From positions 35,855,321 through 35,919,320 of the forward strand of contig OX291542.1 of the NCBI GenBank assembly GCA_946406115.1: 64,000 nt of DNA, in the 5' to 3' direction. The stretch's first letter is position 1, and each line of letters begins with the position of its first letter. This document shows, one piece after another, positions 22,127-32,706 of this stretch. The translations under genes and the position numbers were made by a program. The notes beneath the pieces were generated by a model. The model made no database searches, had not been told where the DNA came from, and saw only the letters and a list, made by a program, of their open reading frames with translations. The stretch comes from Apoda limacodes (lineage: Eukaryota > Arthropoda > Insecta > Lepidoptera > Limacodidae).

Positions 22127-22739
22127 TCTGTAAAGAACTGTAGTGATATAGATCAAAAAGTCGAAAATTTTAATCAAATTACAAACAAATTGTACAATAC
22201 GCATGTTTATTTCGAATACGGTAAAGACAAGCATCCTCCTGATCCATGGTTAACTCCGACAATTAAGAACATGATGGCAAAATACAAAATCTAAAATAAA
22301 AAACCTTGTTAAAAAATTACTTTCGACGAAAATCTAGTTTCATTCAAAAAATTCTGCAGTCACTTTTACACACTTTTAATGTACCGCCACGTAGCCATAT
22401 TGCCCCCTTTTTAAATGCATCAAACATTCTTAAGATGTCCTACCGCAGAGAGCTGCACATGGCTACACTATCGTTTAAGGTGATAAAAACCAATAATCCA
22501 ACATTTCTTTTCGATAGACTAAAGTGGCGAAGAGAAGACGTTACTCGGTATATGAGAGTTTTAAACAGTGTTTTGAAAATACCACAACATCGAACAGCCG
22601 CTTTTCGAGGAAGTTCCAGATACGCGGCTACCAAATGTTGGAACAACATACCTCCTCCTATTCGTGAACTTAGTAATGTCCAAAATTTTAAATTTAAACT
22701 AAAGAATTACTTTTTCTTCTTTAGAAAAGCAAAATGAGT
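22127..22739 (+). pseudogene. L2/CR1-like LINE ORF2 with the RT domain deleted
   Basis: Codons 22127-22293 encode a segment ending KHPPDPWLTPTIKNMM, typical of the linker between endonuclease and RT in CR1/L2-like LINEs. After a stop, the frame at 22306-22737 (143 codons) is the post-RT C-terminus: HMATLSFKVIKTNNPTFLF, PQHRTAAFRGSSRYAATKCW and NNIPPPIRELSNVQNFKFKL. The entire catalytic RT that should separate them (several hundred codons) is missing. A matching 3' UTR follows. Confidence 0.75.
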
Positions 22740-23256
22740 CGCGCGCGAGCGAAGTGGTCGGGTTATTCCAACAATGCAGCACAATGTTAAAAGGCTAAAT
22801 AGTAAAAATATCTTTAATAATGTTAATGATTTTTATATGAGTTTATTGTATTTATATATTTATACTAAAGATTATTTCTTTTATTTTTACTGAAAATAAC
22901 AAATTTTGCCTGCATATATATTTATATTTACCTTAAGTTAAACTTAAACTAGAACACATATCCGGTGCCTCACGGGCACACCTTTTATTAAGGGCGACGC
23001 TGAAAGTCAGCGCTGCAGCACCTTGTTGCAGCATACGCTGAGTCGATGTCCTGTTTGGCATCACAGCACCCATATTTAAATACGCCTAGTTAGATCTGTA
23101 TATTTTTGTTTTGTTTTTTATTTTCGTTTTTAAGTGTTTTTGTTTTCTTATTTTTATCTCCATTATTTTGGTGTGTACCTACCTTTATGTAAACTTGTAT
23201 GTAACAGTATGGGTGAAATGATGCTAAATAAATGTCTGTCTATGTCTATGTCTATG
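22740..23256 (+). mobile_element. 3' UTR of the L2/CR1-like LINE, ending in a TCTATG-type repeat tail
   Basis: GC-rich words ('gggcgacgctgaaagtcagc', 'cgctgagtcgatgtcctg') belong to the 3' UTR of this lepidopteran LINE group. The end reads 'gtgaaatgatgctaaataaa' followed by 'tgtctgtctatgtctatg' repeats instead of poly-A, as is usual for CR1/L2-type 3' ends. It is followed at once by a palindrome. Confidence 0.7.
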
Positions 23257-23367
23257 AATGTGCAGAAATAAAAAAAGAGCTACACGTATAAATAACTTGA
23301 GACTGCCATTGAATTGACAGTGTCATGTTATTTATAAGTGTAGCTCTTTTTTTATTTCTGCACATTC
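23256..23367. repeat. 112-bp near-perfect palindrome
   Basis: Arms 23256-23296 and 23327-23367 are reverse complements with 40 of 41 matches; both contain 'aaaaaaagagctacac' or its complement. The 30-nt centre is itself partly self-complementary ('actgcca' / 'tgacagt'). It would fold into one long hairpin as RNA or a cruciform as DNA. It begins exactly where the LINE tail ends. It could be a foldback MITE, an inverted duplication formed at insertion, or a small-RNA hairpin precursor. Confidence 0.9.
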
Positions 23368-24510
23368 GATTGCAGCGACTGCAGAATTTTTTGAATGAAT
23401 ACATATAATTTCTGAAAAGACTCTGAGGGTAGGAACTAACCAATAGCACTGTTAACAGTAACTTAAACTATTATTTTATTATTTACACCTAAATCAACTT
23501 CTACGTCCACTTCTATTTGTTTTCATCCTGTCCAAAGCACATTTATGGCCTTAATTAAAGTGATATGCGCTTAGCTATGGACAATAAATGACTTACTCTC
23601 TTAGTTCTATTAGATTTCAGCAGCAATTTAAACTCGGTGGATTTTAAAATCTTATTAGGTATTCTTAAATCTTTTAACGTACCTCCTCCGGTGATACCTT
23701 GGTTAGATTCCTATTAAAGAGTACGATCATAGTGTGTTTAAGCAAACGATAAGTTAGAAAATGTGTACAAGATTTCTCAAAATATTCATCCACACATAGT
23801 TTGTTAAAATAAAACTAGGGGTGAATTTTGATGGCCATTTCTCATGGTTAAACCAGTGATTAACAATAGAAACAATCGTCCACATAACTTTCTCCTTTAC
23901 GACACCAATGTTAGCCTTCCCTAATTCCTACAGTGTCTCACTTTAGACTACCCTGACACCTGTTACCTAGATGCTAATGAAGACCAATTTAAACAAAACA
24001 GAACGTCTACATAATCTTTGTAATCAATTTTTTATTGGTCTTCCTAAATTCGATAACGTTTTCTATTTTAGATCATTTAGCTCTAAATTAAATGGCTTCC
24101 TATTCGACTTCGGCGTAATATGCACATCCTTTGTTGTGTTTATACAATCTCCAATACTTCCTCCACTTATCTTTATCTTAGAGATCGCTTTAATTTATTT
24201 TTTTCCTAGATATAGGCTTCTCAGATGTCATACAACCTTACCGCTTGTCTTGAACAACAAAGAATATAAGGTTTAAAATAAATTGCACTGCATGTCAAAA
24301 ACAGGCCAGACAGACTATACCAGATGGGCGGATTGCTTATAATATCTTATGTATTCAAACCTACCTTGTTCATTTATATATGTAAAAAAACTTTGTTTCA
24401 GAACTCTAAAGACGGATAAGAACAAAACTATTAAAAATTTTCTAAGCTTTTCAATACTGTTCGAATAGATTGCAAAGAAAATAAATAAGTGCAAAAGAAG
24501 CAGGTTTCAT
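23368..24510. other. No gene recognised
   Basis: AT-rich. The plus-strand open frame at 23971-24276 has no recognisable domain and AT-driven composition. Confidence 0.5.
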
Positions 24511-24735
24511 CTAGCAAAGCTGGCCGCAGTCGGACCCTATCCGCAGCAATACATTTAGCGCGCTGAAGTGCGGCTCGAGCTTACTGGTGTTTTCCGCCTG
24601 CTTGCGCTGGACTGACGCCAAGTTCCACATCTCACCCTTAGCCACTGTTAAACGGGTCCGTGTCTCGGGTGATTCATTGTAGGACTCATCGCAACGAGTG
24701 TAGTGTAAATAAAATAAAATGTTTTGTTCAAGCAA
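24511..24735 (-). CDS. Possible terminal exon or decayed gene piece
   Basis: On the minus strand an open frame of 74 codons ends at a stop and contains RLTVAKGEMWNLASVQRKQA and LEPHFSALNVLLRIGSDCGQ. The part from about 24690 to 24515 has distinctly higher GC than both flanks, with a sharp AT-rich change upstream, as expected at an exon edge. No family is recognised. The ATG in the AT-rich leader is probably not the real start. It may equally be a transposon fragment or chance. Confidence 0.3.
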   Translation of the reverse strand: MLEQNILFYLHYTRCDESYNESPETRTRLTVAKGEMWNLASVQRKQAENTSKLEPHFSALNVLLRIGSDCGQLC

Positions 24736-24855
24736 GTAAATGTAGGTGTAGAGAAAAACTACAATTGTGTGTGAATTGTTGTTACTAAGTATGTTAATAA
24801 GTTAACACTTACAGTTATTTTTGATAGCCTTCAAAATAAATAACAGGCTGTATGT

Positions 24856-25172
24856 AAAATCACTGCTGGAAAAACTTTTTCCATATTCATCCTCTTATTT
24901 GTTTCATTGCGTATACGCACGAGAGAAAATTAACTGTAACGAAAGGCAAATTAACCTATTAACAATCTAAAGTTCACCTTAACACTATGTAAAGCCCAAA
25001 TAAAAAACACAGACATTGTTTTAAAATTCGAGCTTTTTTTATATTAATAAAATGCAAAATTTCTAGGTAAATTTGTCCTGCACAACCGATTATTTTCTCT
25101 TGGGCGTATACATAATTAAACAAATAAGAGGATGATTATGAAAAAAGTCTATTTTCTTAGCAGTAATTTTTC
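24856..25172. mobile_element. MITE with about 75-bp terminal inverted repeats
   Basis: Left arm 24856-24930 and right arm 25092-25172 are reverse complements with a few indels. Shared words include 'catcctcttatttgttt' and 'gtatacgc', and the ends pair as 'cactgctgg' / 'cagtaat'. The 160-bp centre is AT-rich and non-coding. Consistent with a non-autonomous DNA transposon; superfamily not identifiable. Confidence 0.75.
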
Positions 25173-25528
25173 AAAAACTGTATTAGCCCGAAAAACACAC
25201 ACACAATAAAACTAAGTATATACGTCATGGCGTATCTCAAAACACAATCGCATATGCTTTACTCGATAGAAAACAAATATTTACTAAATTAGCGGGGATT
25301 GCCTTATAATTATTGAAGTATGTAAATCTTATATGTACCTGTCAGCCTAAACATATTGCAAAACGTATGTAGTTTAGACGTTAGATGAGGTCGTGATGTA
25401 GATATTTACTTGTCACTTCTTCTCCCCTTAAGCTAGTTTCTGAAGTGATGGTAGTTTAAATTATGTGCATTTGTTGCCGGGCTGTTGTGAAGGAGCTGGG
25501 CCATTTTCTGATGTAATGTCTGTTTGAA

Positions 25529-25830
25529 TGTGTGTGTGTATATATATATATATATATGTGCGTGTTTGTCTGTAGCACCCGCTCGTGTTCGGACCCTGCC
25601 GCTATCGGGCGGCCGAACGAGGATTGCATTAGATAGAACCCATATATTTTTATATCTTTTATATGTATTAATATATGTCTGTATGTGTATAAATAAATAA
25701 TTGCATGTATGTGTATTTTATTTTATCTTTAATATGTATATGAATAGCTATTTATTTATTTCCATGTTTTTAAAATGTAAATATGTATATATATATACAT
25801 ATACGTACATATACATGTACGTATGTTGTA
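25529..25830. repeat. GT/TA microsatellites around a GC-rich hairpin
   Basis: (TG)n(TA)n at 25529-25562 precedes a GC-rich block (25575-25625) with a stem 'ctcgtgttcgg' / 'ccgaacgag' and 'gccgctatcgggcggc'. More TA-rich repeats follow at 25780-25830. The block through 'gattgcattagatagaaccc' resembles a LINE 3' UTR common in Lepidoptera; I cannot confirm this. Confidence 0.5.
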
Positions 25831-26079
25831 TAAGATTATATGTTATATGAATATATTTTTCTCGGGAGTTAAATAAATAGGCAATTGAAAAACTACCTAA
25901 ATTTTGATTGTTTTTTTTTTTAAATTAAACTATTTACATCGTAAGTCTTGTTTATTAAGTGTTTCAATACAAAACATGTATTTATTAGTTGATACACTAT
26001 AATATTATGTTTCGTTTGTGATTTTAATAAAGAGTACCCATAAGACGCACGCAATAAAACAGTATTGTAATTAGTTTGT

Positions 26080-26176
26080 AAAGCTAGTTGGAGCTAATTT
26101 TCTTGACGATTCGAAAGTGTTCTTAGTAACCCATTTGAATAAAAATATTTTGATTTTAGTTTTGATACTGGCTTTA
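26080..26176 (+). mobile_element. Possible LINE 3' tail
   Basis: 'gacgattcgaaagtgttctt' with 'acccatttgaataaaaatat' and 'tttgattttagttttgat' resembles 46790-46868 and the common lepidopteran LINE ending 'aacctatttgaataaa' plus a TTTGA-type tail. No coding part is left. Confidence 0.45.
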
Positions 26177-26999
26177 CGTTAAAGAAATACAATCTAAAGA
26201 AAACTTCAAAAGTACATCATAAACTTAGGCTGCCAACAGTAGTCGGGAAGACGACGATGACGTATTAAGGCTGGTCTTCACTATCTATTTTTCATTCTAG
26301 CCCATTTCTTGATACTAACTAACATGCTAACATAGAAACTGATACACAACCAGGTATGACATGAGTATTATCAGACAGGCGGACAGCCAGACACACAAAA
26401 AGACAACCACAATAACAGACAGAATAGCAAAAAAAAAACAACCGTACAGACAACCAAATAAAGTGATCTACGGATAACAGATAAACAGGCAGAAGTGTCT
26501 GGGTTCAGAGACGACCCTTAAACATCATTGTTAGCACTTTTGCAGTTATATAACTGACAGTCCACACAAATCGAAGCGGAATGGAGGTTTACTTCATTAC
26601 AGGTTTCAAAAGCAGACGTTTGTCGATGGCACCTCGGTAACCGTTTTGTGTCTTACAGTGAGAGACCGTGCACCAAGCCACGTGTTTTTCTAAGGTTTCT
26701 AAGAAAATCAATTACGTGACTTTATTTGTTTCTTGTTTAGTTATTTATTTCATCCGACCATTGCCCTCGGTTGACACGCTCGACGTCGCTCGCTCACGCG
26801 ACAACTGATTTTCAAAACAAACATAATACCTATTTACAAAGAAATTAAGCCATAGGAAAACAAAGTATTGTAACTTTTTTGAATGAAAAACTGACAAAAT
26901 TTGGTTTACATAGCGCTTTTTGAATATCGCAGTAAGAATCTTTCCAAAATTTGTTAAGTTAGAGTATATAACGATTAATGTATACACAAAACTTTCGCC
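26177..26999. other. No gene recognised
   Basis: AT-rich. A 'cagacagg/cagacaacc' rich stretch at 26375-26455 is compatible with the interior of a dispersed element but is not assignable. Confidence 0.4.
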
Positions 27000-27000
27000 A

Positions 27001-27114
27001 CAAAAACAAGAACCGACTTCAGAAAGATGTACTAAAAAGGTAATATAATTATTTAAAAAAAATTGATCAAACCTTTTTAGTGTATCTTTTTGAAATCAGT
27101 TCTTATTTTTGTTA
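27001..27114. repeat. Inverted-repeat element of the 'accgacttcaaaaagatg' family
   Basis: Left arm 'aagaaccgacttcagaaaga' (from 27008) with 'tgtactaaaaaggt' and right arm 'acctttttagtgtatctttt' with 'tgaaatcagttctt' are reverse complements with a few changes, separated by about 30 AT-rich bases. The same words end the elements at 57.6-58.0 and 61.6-62.0 kb. Confidence 0.7.
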
Positions 27115-27489
27115 AAAAAGTTTTTATTTTATACTTTATGATGACCTATTGGCTTATTTTTGCGCACACTAAAATAATCGTTGACGCTGCCTGTTCGGGA
27201 AAGAATGAATCATCTTGTTGGTATTCGGATCGGTCGAGCTAGGCATTCATTCTTTACTTACTCTGTGCGTGCGCGCGCTCAGTCACTCAGAATACTTCTC
27301 AGCTGCCGTACGTTTTTTAGAGATAATTATATTGAGTTGATAATAGCCAGTGATTCATAGAAACACAATACATTCATATTCACAAACACACTACACCCCA
27401 TTACACAGAGTTATCAAAAACATCTGACGCCAAAAACCGTAAGTAAACCCAATTTTCCTTAGGGCCTACGTACGGCTTAGTTTTAGGAA

Positions 27490-27822
27490 ACACTGCCAAT
27501 TTACAAGCCGTATCGAATCCTTAATTCTGAGAAAAGACTTTGCCTCCCTGTACGTGTTCTGCCACTTGTATAAATGGGATGTATTCCGAGAAATTGTTCG
27601 AAATGAGCCCACGCCTTCTTTCTACCATCGCACCGCTCGCCATAAGCAGGGAATTCATTGTTACACCTTGGAACCTAAATGGTCCTGTACGTGACCATGA
27701 CGTCATGGTCGGCAACGCTCGAGTCATTCCCTTGGTGTTGCAAATGTCCATAGGCTGCGGTGACCGCCTACGATCAGGTGGACCATAAGCTTGTTTCCCA
27801 CCGTAGTGGTATAAAAAAAAGT
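27490..27822 (+). mobile_element. LINE-A 3' fragment with internal deletion
   Basis: It runs from the codons for GIEPLSLRRDFASL ('agactttgcctccctgtacg') through 'ccatcgcaccgctcgccata' and 'ggaacctaaatggtcctgta'. It then jumps over about 120 bp to 'ggtcggcaacgctcgagtc' and the 3' UTR with a short poly-A near 27815-27822. 'gaccatgacgtcatggtc' at the deletion point is a perfect 18-bp palindrome. Confidence 0.8.
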
Positions 27823-27842
27823 ATACTACCCTGACAGTCTGC

Positions 27843-27915
27843 CTTTTTTTAACTGACTTCAAAAAAAGGGAGGTTCCCAGTTTGACTCGTATGTTTGTTT
27901 GTTTTTTTTGTCCGC
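27843..27915 (+). mobile_element. Fragment of the 'actgacttcaaaaaaagg' element
   Basis: 'taactgacttcaaaaaaagg' with 'aggttcccagtttgactcg' matches the edge of the dispersed elements at 57640 and 62020. Only the terminal part is present, directly after the LINE-A poly-A. Confidence 0.55.
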
Positions 27916-28678
27916 AATTATTTCGCGTTAAAAAAATTAAAGCTTTTAAAATTAATGAAGTGAAATAAAACAAACACACGTGTGTGTTGTTGGGTAGGAC
28001 AAGACAGGGCTAAAAGGTTCATTTCTAGTAAATTATCCTATAATCACGTATCTATGATGAGTGACCGTTGCCACTTAGTAAGTAAATTTATATCGAATTT
28101 TGTTTTCAGTAAGTTTTTATTTTTGGTGTTAGAAGTTCCGTATTGTTTGGGTCTAAACGTACTCCGCAGTTGTATTTATCCACCAAAATCCGGTTCGGAT
28201 TTAAATTTTTTTTTAAATAGTCTTTGCATGTCTTTTATATAGCAAAGGTGATGACATGCGTTGTAATCAATAGCCGTAAGTTGCATGATTAAAATTTGCT
28301 TAAAAGTAAGCACGCTGGACCTTTCAATTCTACATTAATAAACTCTGTGAACGGGAATGGATAGTTAGGAAACCGTATTAAAACTGGTTTAGACTTTAAG
28401 TGGTCGCTTTCTACGCAAAGCACGTTTTGCAACAGGAGTAAGCTAGTTTAGAGTCAAACAAAAAGGATTGCTAATTCAATTTTAATTCCCACGTGCACGA
28501 GATAGAGCTGCAGATGCACAGAACTACGAAAACGAGTCCACAAAGGTATAGGATATGACTCAAGAGATTTTGTTTTACAATGGGAAGTCCAAATAAACCT
28601 AACTGTAAAGTATTATCCCATTAAAAAAAATTAAAAAATAGGTTAACTTTTCGTGGGTTTTCTTGGTCGGTTTTCGTT

Positions 28679-28885
28679 TTAGTCTCCTGTCTGTAGGCCG
28701 TGCATGGAGAGTGCTAAGTCCGTTATTTTATATGGACGTGTTCCCTTGACAGTTTCAAACATATATTGACATAGACGGTGAATGAAGTCGTATATGGATT
28801 CAATGTTTTGGTCCCACGTTATAATGGAGTTCCGCACGAAGAGTGGTGACAGGTAGGCCGTCTCGTTAGCATATTGGACAAGCAA
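28679..28885 (-). CDS. Unrecognised coding-like segment, possible last exon
   Basis: On the minus strand an open frame of about 68 codons ends with TAA. It contains SPLFVRNSIITWDQNIESIY, DFIHRLCQYMFETVKGT and RPYKITDLALSMHGLQTGD. The first listed codon is TTG, so there is no natural ATG. The amino-acid mix and codon use look protein-like and differ from the AT-rich flanks. It may be a host exon or a piece of a transposon protein. I do not recognise the family. Confidence 0.35.
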   Translation of the reverse strand: MLVQYANETAYLSPLFVRNSIITWDQNIESIYDFIHRLCQYMFETVKGTRPYKITDLALSMHGLQTGD

Positions 28886-28983
28886 TGTATTATAAGTTTA
28901 TATTATGTACTTGCTTGTATAAAAATATCTGCTTGTATTTATTTATTAATTAGTGTTTTAGACAGTAGAAGTAGAGTCGTTTT

Positions 28984-29367
28984 TCTTTCGCACTAAAGTC
29001 GTTCGCGCCACGTTCCCTCACGGCTTGGCGTGAGTGTTCCCGTGAGTTTTTGCAGTGCGTGGTCCAGTTACCGCACAGCGCTGACCGGTTGCAATTACAA
29101 GCGACATACGTGAACGTTTAACACCTAGACCACATAGATTGATCTACGCGTAAAATAAAAAAATGCTTTTAGGACTTGGAACCTAGTAGACTGTCCACAG
29201 TCTTGGGTGGGAGCGCCGACGCTTACTAGAAGAACCCACCTCCGCCATATGATCTTTCTGCACACACAACAACACAAAACTACCACACAACTTAAACACA
29301 AAACTCACAGGAACACTTACTATAAGCCATCGTGAGCGGTTGGTACCAACGACTTTAGTGCGAAAGA
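28984..29367. mobile_element. Non-autonomous DNA transposon with about 67-bp inverted ends
   Basis: Left end 28984-29050 ('tctttcgcactaaagtcgtt' ... 'cgtgagtttt') and right end 29301-29367 ('aaactcacaggaacac' ... 'aacgactttagtgcgaaaga') are reverse complements with small indels. The terminal 20 bp match exactly. The interior (about 250 bp) is GC-richer than its surroundings but has no open frame. Total length 384 bp. Confidence 0.8.
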
Positions 29368-31376
29368 CAAACTTAGTCTAACTAAATAAAAAAATCTTAA
29401 ACCGCAACAAGTTGAGACGAAGCTACCAACAAAACTAAAAACCAAAAATCCACGTCTTTTTACAAAAATCTATTCCTATTTTATATTTTCAACATCCAAG
29501 CTAGACCTCCTCTTCAGACGATTATCACAGAAAAGTAATTAATTTCAACCAAAAATTTTATTTAAAAATTATATAAAAAAGGTCGGTCGATCTATGTAGT
29601 AAAGTATAGCTAATTGAATTGTTAATTGTAACATAATCTTAATAATCTAAACTTATTTCGAAATTGTATTGCTCATGTTAGTTACCGCACAGTTTTCATG
29701 AGAAGTAAACAATTTTTTATCAAAGTGTGCATAAAGTTCACGCGACGCACGAGACGCACTATAACGTATTCCTTATCCCATTAAATTTTCACATCGTTCG
29801 ACCAATCAGAGCACGCGCCTACAAATGTGGTATAATTATTATAAATGTCTATAGGAGAAAATGACATAAAGTACTATACATAAGTACAAAACGTAAATGT
29901 GGAGCACATCTAGGAATACCTATCTACTTTCACACTGTCACATAAGTTTATTATCGAATTCTATTCACATTTTACCTTTAATCTGTTAAATTTAAACTTG
30001 ATTAAAAATCAAAAACCTAAAACGCATGACAAAATCGAAAATAGTAGATATATAATCTTAATCTTAAAATATATCGCTATTACTTTTCTAGTACTATACG
30101 TACACTGTAAATATTGATTGATAAATTTAACCAAACAAGTACTTCTTCGAACAGAAACAACTATCCTAAGATAAGTCGAATTATTTTTACCATGTTTTAA
30201 TTTTGAAACAGTTGTAGGGATTTTTTTTTACTAATGGTTTGTAGTGTAGGTCGGCGCCATTTGTGGTGAGTTAATTTAGCTGCTAATTTATAGTAAAAAA
30301 ATAGGGAAGGGGGAATGACTGCTGCGCCAGGTGGTGAAAATCTTGACAGCTGTTAAAGCCTCGATTCTGGTGAAATTTTGCCGGATAGAATAGATGGGGG
30401 CGCCTGTGTGAGATGTTGGACACACATTCTGATGGGCTCACCTGGGTTATGCAGTTGGTGTTGTGGGCTGTCAGTCGGTAGAGATAAAAGTTGCTATTAA
30501 TCTCAAAGGCAGGTACAACTTCGATTCAGTCCCTTGAGGAGGATACCACTACATTTAAAAAGGTTAAAAATTTAAGACAAATAAGGTTTTACAATTAAAG
30601 AAATAATCACACAAATTCTTCAATATTAAAATCAAATGGGTAATCTAACCTTCACTTCACTATTCACTCGCGACACTATTAGTGGATCTTATGGGAAAAA
30701 CACATGTAACAAAATAGCGGTACACAGATGTCGCTGCTTCAAAAGCGAAGCATGCGGTATTGCGTCACCATGCCATGGCGACACGGTGGTCGCACCGTGT
30801 TGGAGCGGACCCTGCACTCAGCACTGCTAGTGGCTGGAATGCACATTTAAAAGGCTGCATAGCATCACTGAGTCAAATATACAGGTCTGGATTGGCGGTG
30901 GAAATCGAATCCACTAAATTACAAAGGTGAAATTCCTGCGGGAGCTCTGTCCTGGGCTACCAATCCAGCCTTGAAAATAAAATTTAAAACATATTAGCGC
31001 CTTGCGCTCATGAAGATAGGTTCTCTATATAAATCTGTCAATTTCCTTTTTCCTCCCCCTTTAAATATGCCCCAGGGTTTTTGTCATGGGTATCTCGATT
31101 AAAAAATTGTACACATTTCAAAATTCTTATATTAGCAATTCATCCATTTTGCAGTCACATATAATCAATACAAAATATAACATCTGTGTGTTAAAAGTTT
31201 ATGAGTACAAAACATAAAAACATGGAAACATCTCCAAGGTTCCAATAATATAACCAAAAAAATTTGTACAAGTAAGTGTTTTTAGTTCACCATTAAAGAA
31301 AATCTTTTATAAATTGCTAGAGTTTGTTGTAGATACTGAATCCATTACCATCACTTGAATCATTATACATTTTTAG
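29368..31376. other. Unassigned DNA with a GC-richer segment
   Basis: 29380-30240 is AT-rich with nothing recognised. 30300-30560 and 30720-30970 are GC-richer. The first has a weak tRNA-like layout ('cagttggtgttgtgggctgt', then 'acttcgattcagtccc') that might be a decayed SINE. The second contains a perfect 8-bp stem ('acacggtg' / 'caccgtgt', about 30780-30799). The frame at 30636-30830 is not convincing. Confidence 0.35.
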
Positions 31377-31579
31377 TACTTCGAATGGCTTGGCATCCAG
31401 CCGTAGAATGTCCATTACTTCACGTCACTCTCCACGCACGAGGTTTTCCAGGAGCGGGGAAAAAAGACGTCCTTACGCCTCAGTGGCAGCGCGAAGAAGA
31501 GGCGGGAGATGGCGGAGGCCATAGGGATTTCAAATGGTCGATTATCATGATAGTGTTTGAAAATAGGGATACCGTGTAA
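31377..31579 (+). CDS. Possible internal or terminal exon (two competing frames)
   Basis: A T-rich stretch ending 'catttttag' at 31376 is a plausible splice acceptor and is followed by a GC-richer block to about 31540. One frame (LRMAWHPAVECPLLHVTLHA ... FENRDTV) stays open to a stop at 31577-31579. Another gives an Arg/Ser-rich peptide (SRHSPRTRFSRSGEKRRPY) to a stop near 31530. Neither is recognised. It may be a fragment of an SR-type gene, a repeat, or chance. Confidence 0.25.
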
Positions 31580-32290
31580 TAAATTTTAGATTTTACTAAA
31601 GGGTGCGTTAGTTAGTTCTAAGATGCAATGCAAAGTTGATTTTTGCATTCATTGAAATTAAATTTTACTTGAAGGTGCAATGTAGCATAAAAAACATGCT
31701 ACAACACAGACACAATGTTGACGTGTCTAGTAATTGATTACGTTTTTGACCGAAACATTTGTTATTAAGCATTCTTGATATACAGTAATTACTTTCAAAA
31801 TCCTTGTATATCCGAGCACAGCGGTTGTTGAGAAATACCTGGAGCAGTTCCGCAGTTGCAAGTGACAACCGCAATCGCATTGCTGTACGGATAGAATTTC
31901 ATGGCGTTAGTCAAGCTTCTTAACTCACAAAATAATTAAATTGGAAATTCTCCGAGTACGTCAGCTTTTAGAAGATTAACTGGAGATCGTATTTAGTTCC
32001 AAAGAGTAAGAAGCTTTTCAGTTGATCTTTTGTGATCCATTTTGTAGACAAATTCTAAAGGTTTAGTATTGTGAGTAGGTACGTATTTATGGTAAAATAT
32101 TATGACTTGGCAACATCGACAAGTTATTACATACCTAATTTTTTAGACTTTGTTTGACTCCTATTAGATAGTTGATTTATTTAGGGTTCCGTTCTAACAA
32201 AAAAAAACTGCTTAATGAAATACAAAACCTGTATTATAAATAAAAAAAAAACAACAAAAACAACCGGCTTCAACATGATGCACTAAAAAT

Positions 32291-32706
32291 CGGCCAAGTG
32301 CGAGTCGGACACGAAGGTTTCCGTACCATTATCTATAAAAATGGCAAAAAATCCACTCTTGTTTTATGAGAGCCCACTAAAATGTTTTTTTATTTCAATT
32401 TAACTATTTATTCTTAAAGTGACTATATAAATAAATATTTCAAGGCATATTTTAAACATCTAGCTGTTGCCGTTATCAATATCGAGCAAAATCGAGCAAA
32501 AAAATCACGTTTGTTGTATGGGAGCCCTAAATATTTACTGTATTCTGTTTTTTATTATTTGTTGTTATAGCGGCATCTTCTGTGAAAATTTCAACTGTCC
32601 TACTATCATGGTTCAGGAGATTCAGCCTGGTGACAGACGGACAGACGGACAGCGGAGTCTTAGAAATATAGTTCTGCCAATTACCCCTCGGGTACGGAAC
32701 CCTGAA
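32291..32706 (+). mobile_element. Complete-looking 'cggccaagtg ... ggtacggaaccct' element
   Basis: The left end is 'cggccaagtgcgagtcggac' and the right end 'cgggtacggaaccctgaaaa'; both are family ends. Inside are 'tgtatgggagccc', 'aatatcgagcaaaatcgagc', 'gcggcatcttctgtgaaaat' and 'gacagacggacagacggac'. The 38053-38550 copy has the same blocks in reverse order on the minus strand. Non-coding; the open frames on both strands are accidental. Confidence 0.75.

Noticed and set aside
27510..27820. Palindromic TGACGTCA as a CRE promoter element
   Set aside because: It sits inside a dead LINE fragment with no nearby transcription start evidence.
30636..30830. 64-codon Cys-rich frame
   Set aside because: No acceptor, donor or family; cysteines are spread irregularly and the region contains simple hairpins.
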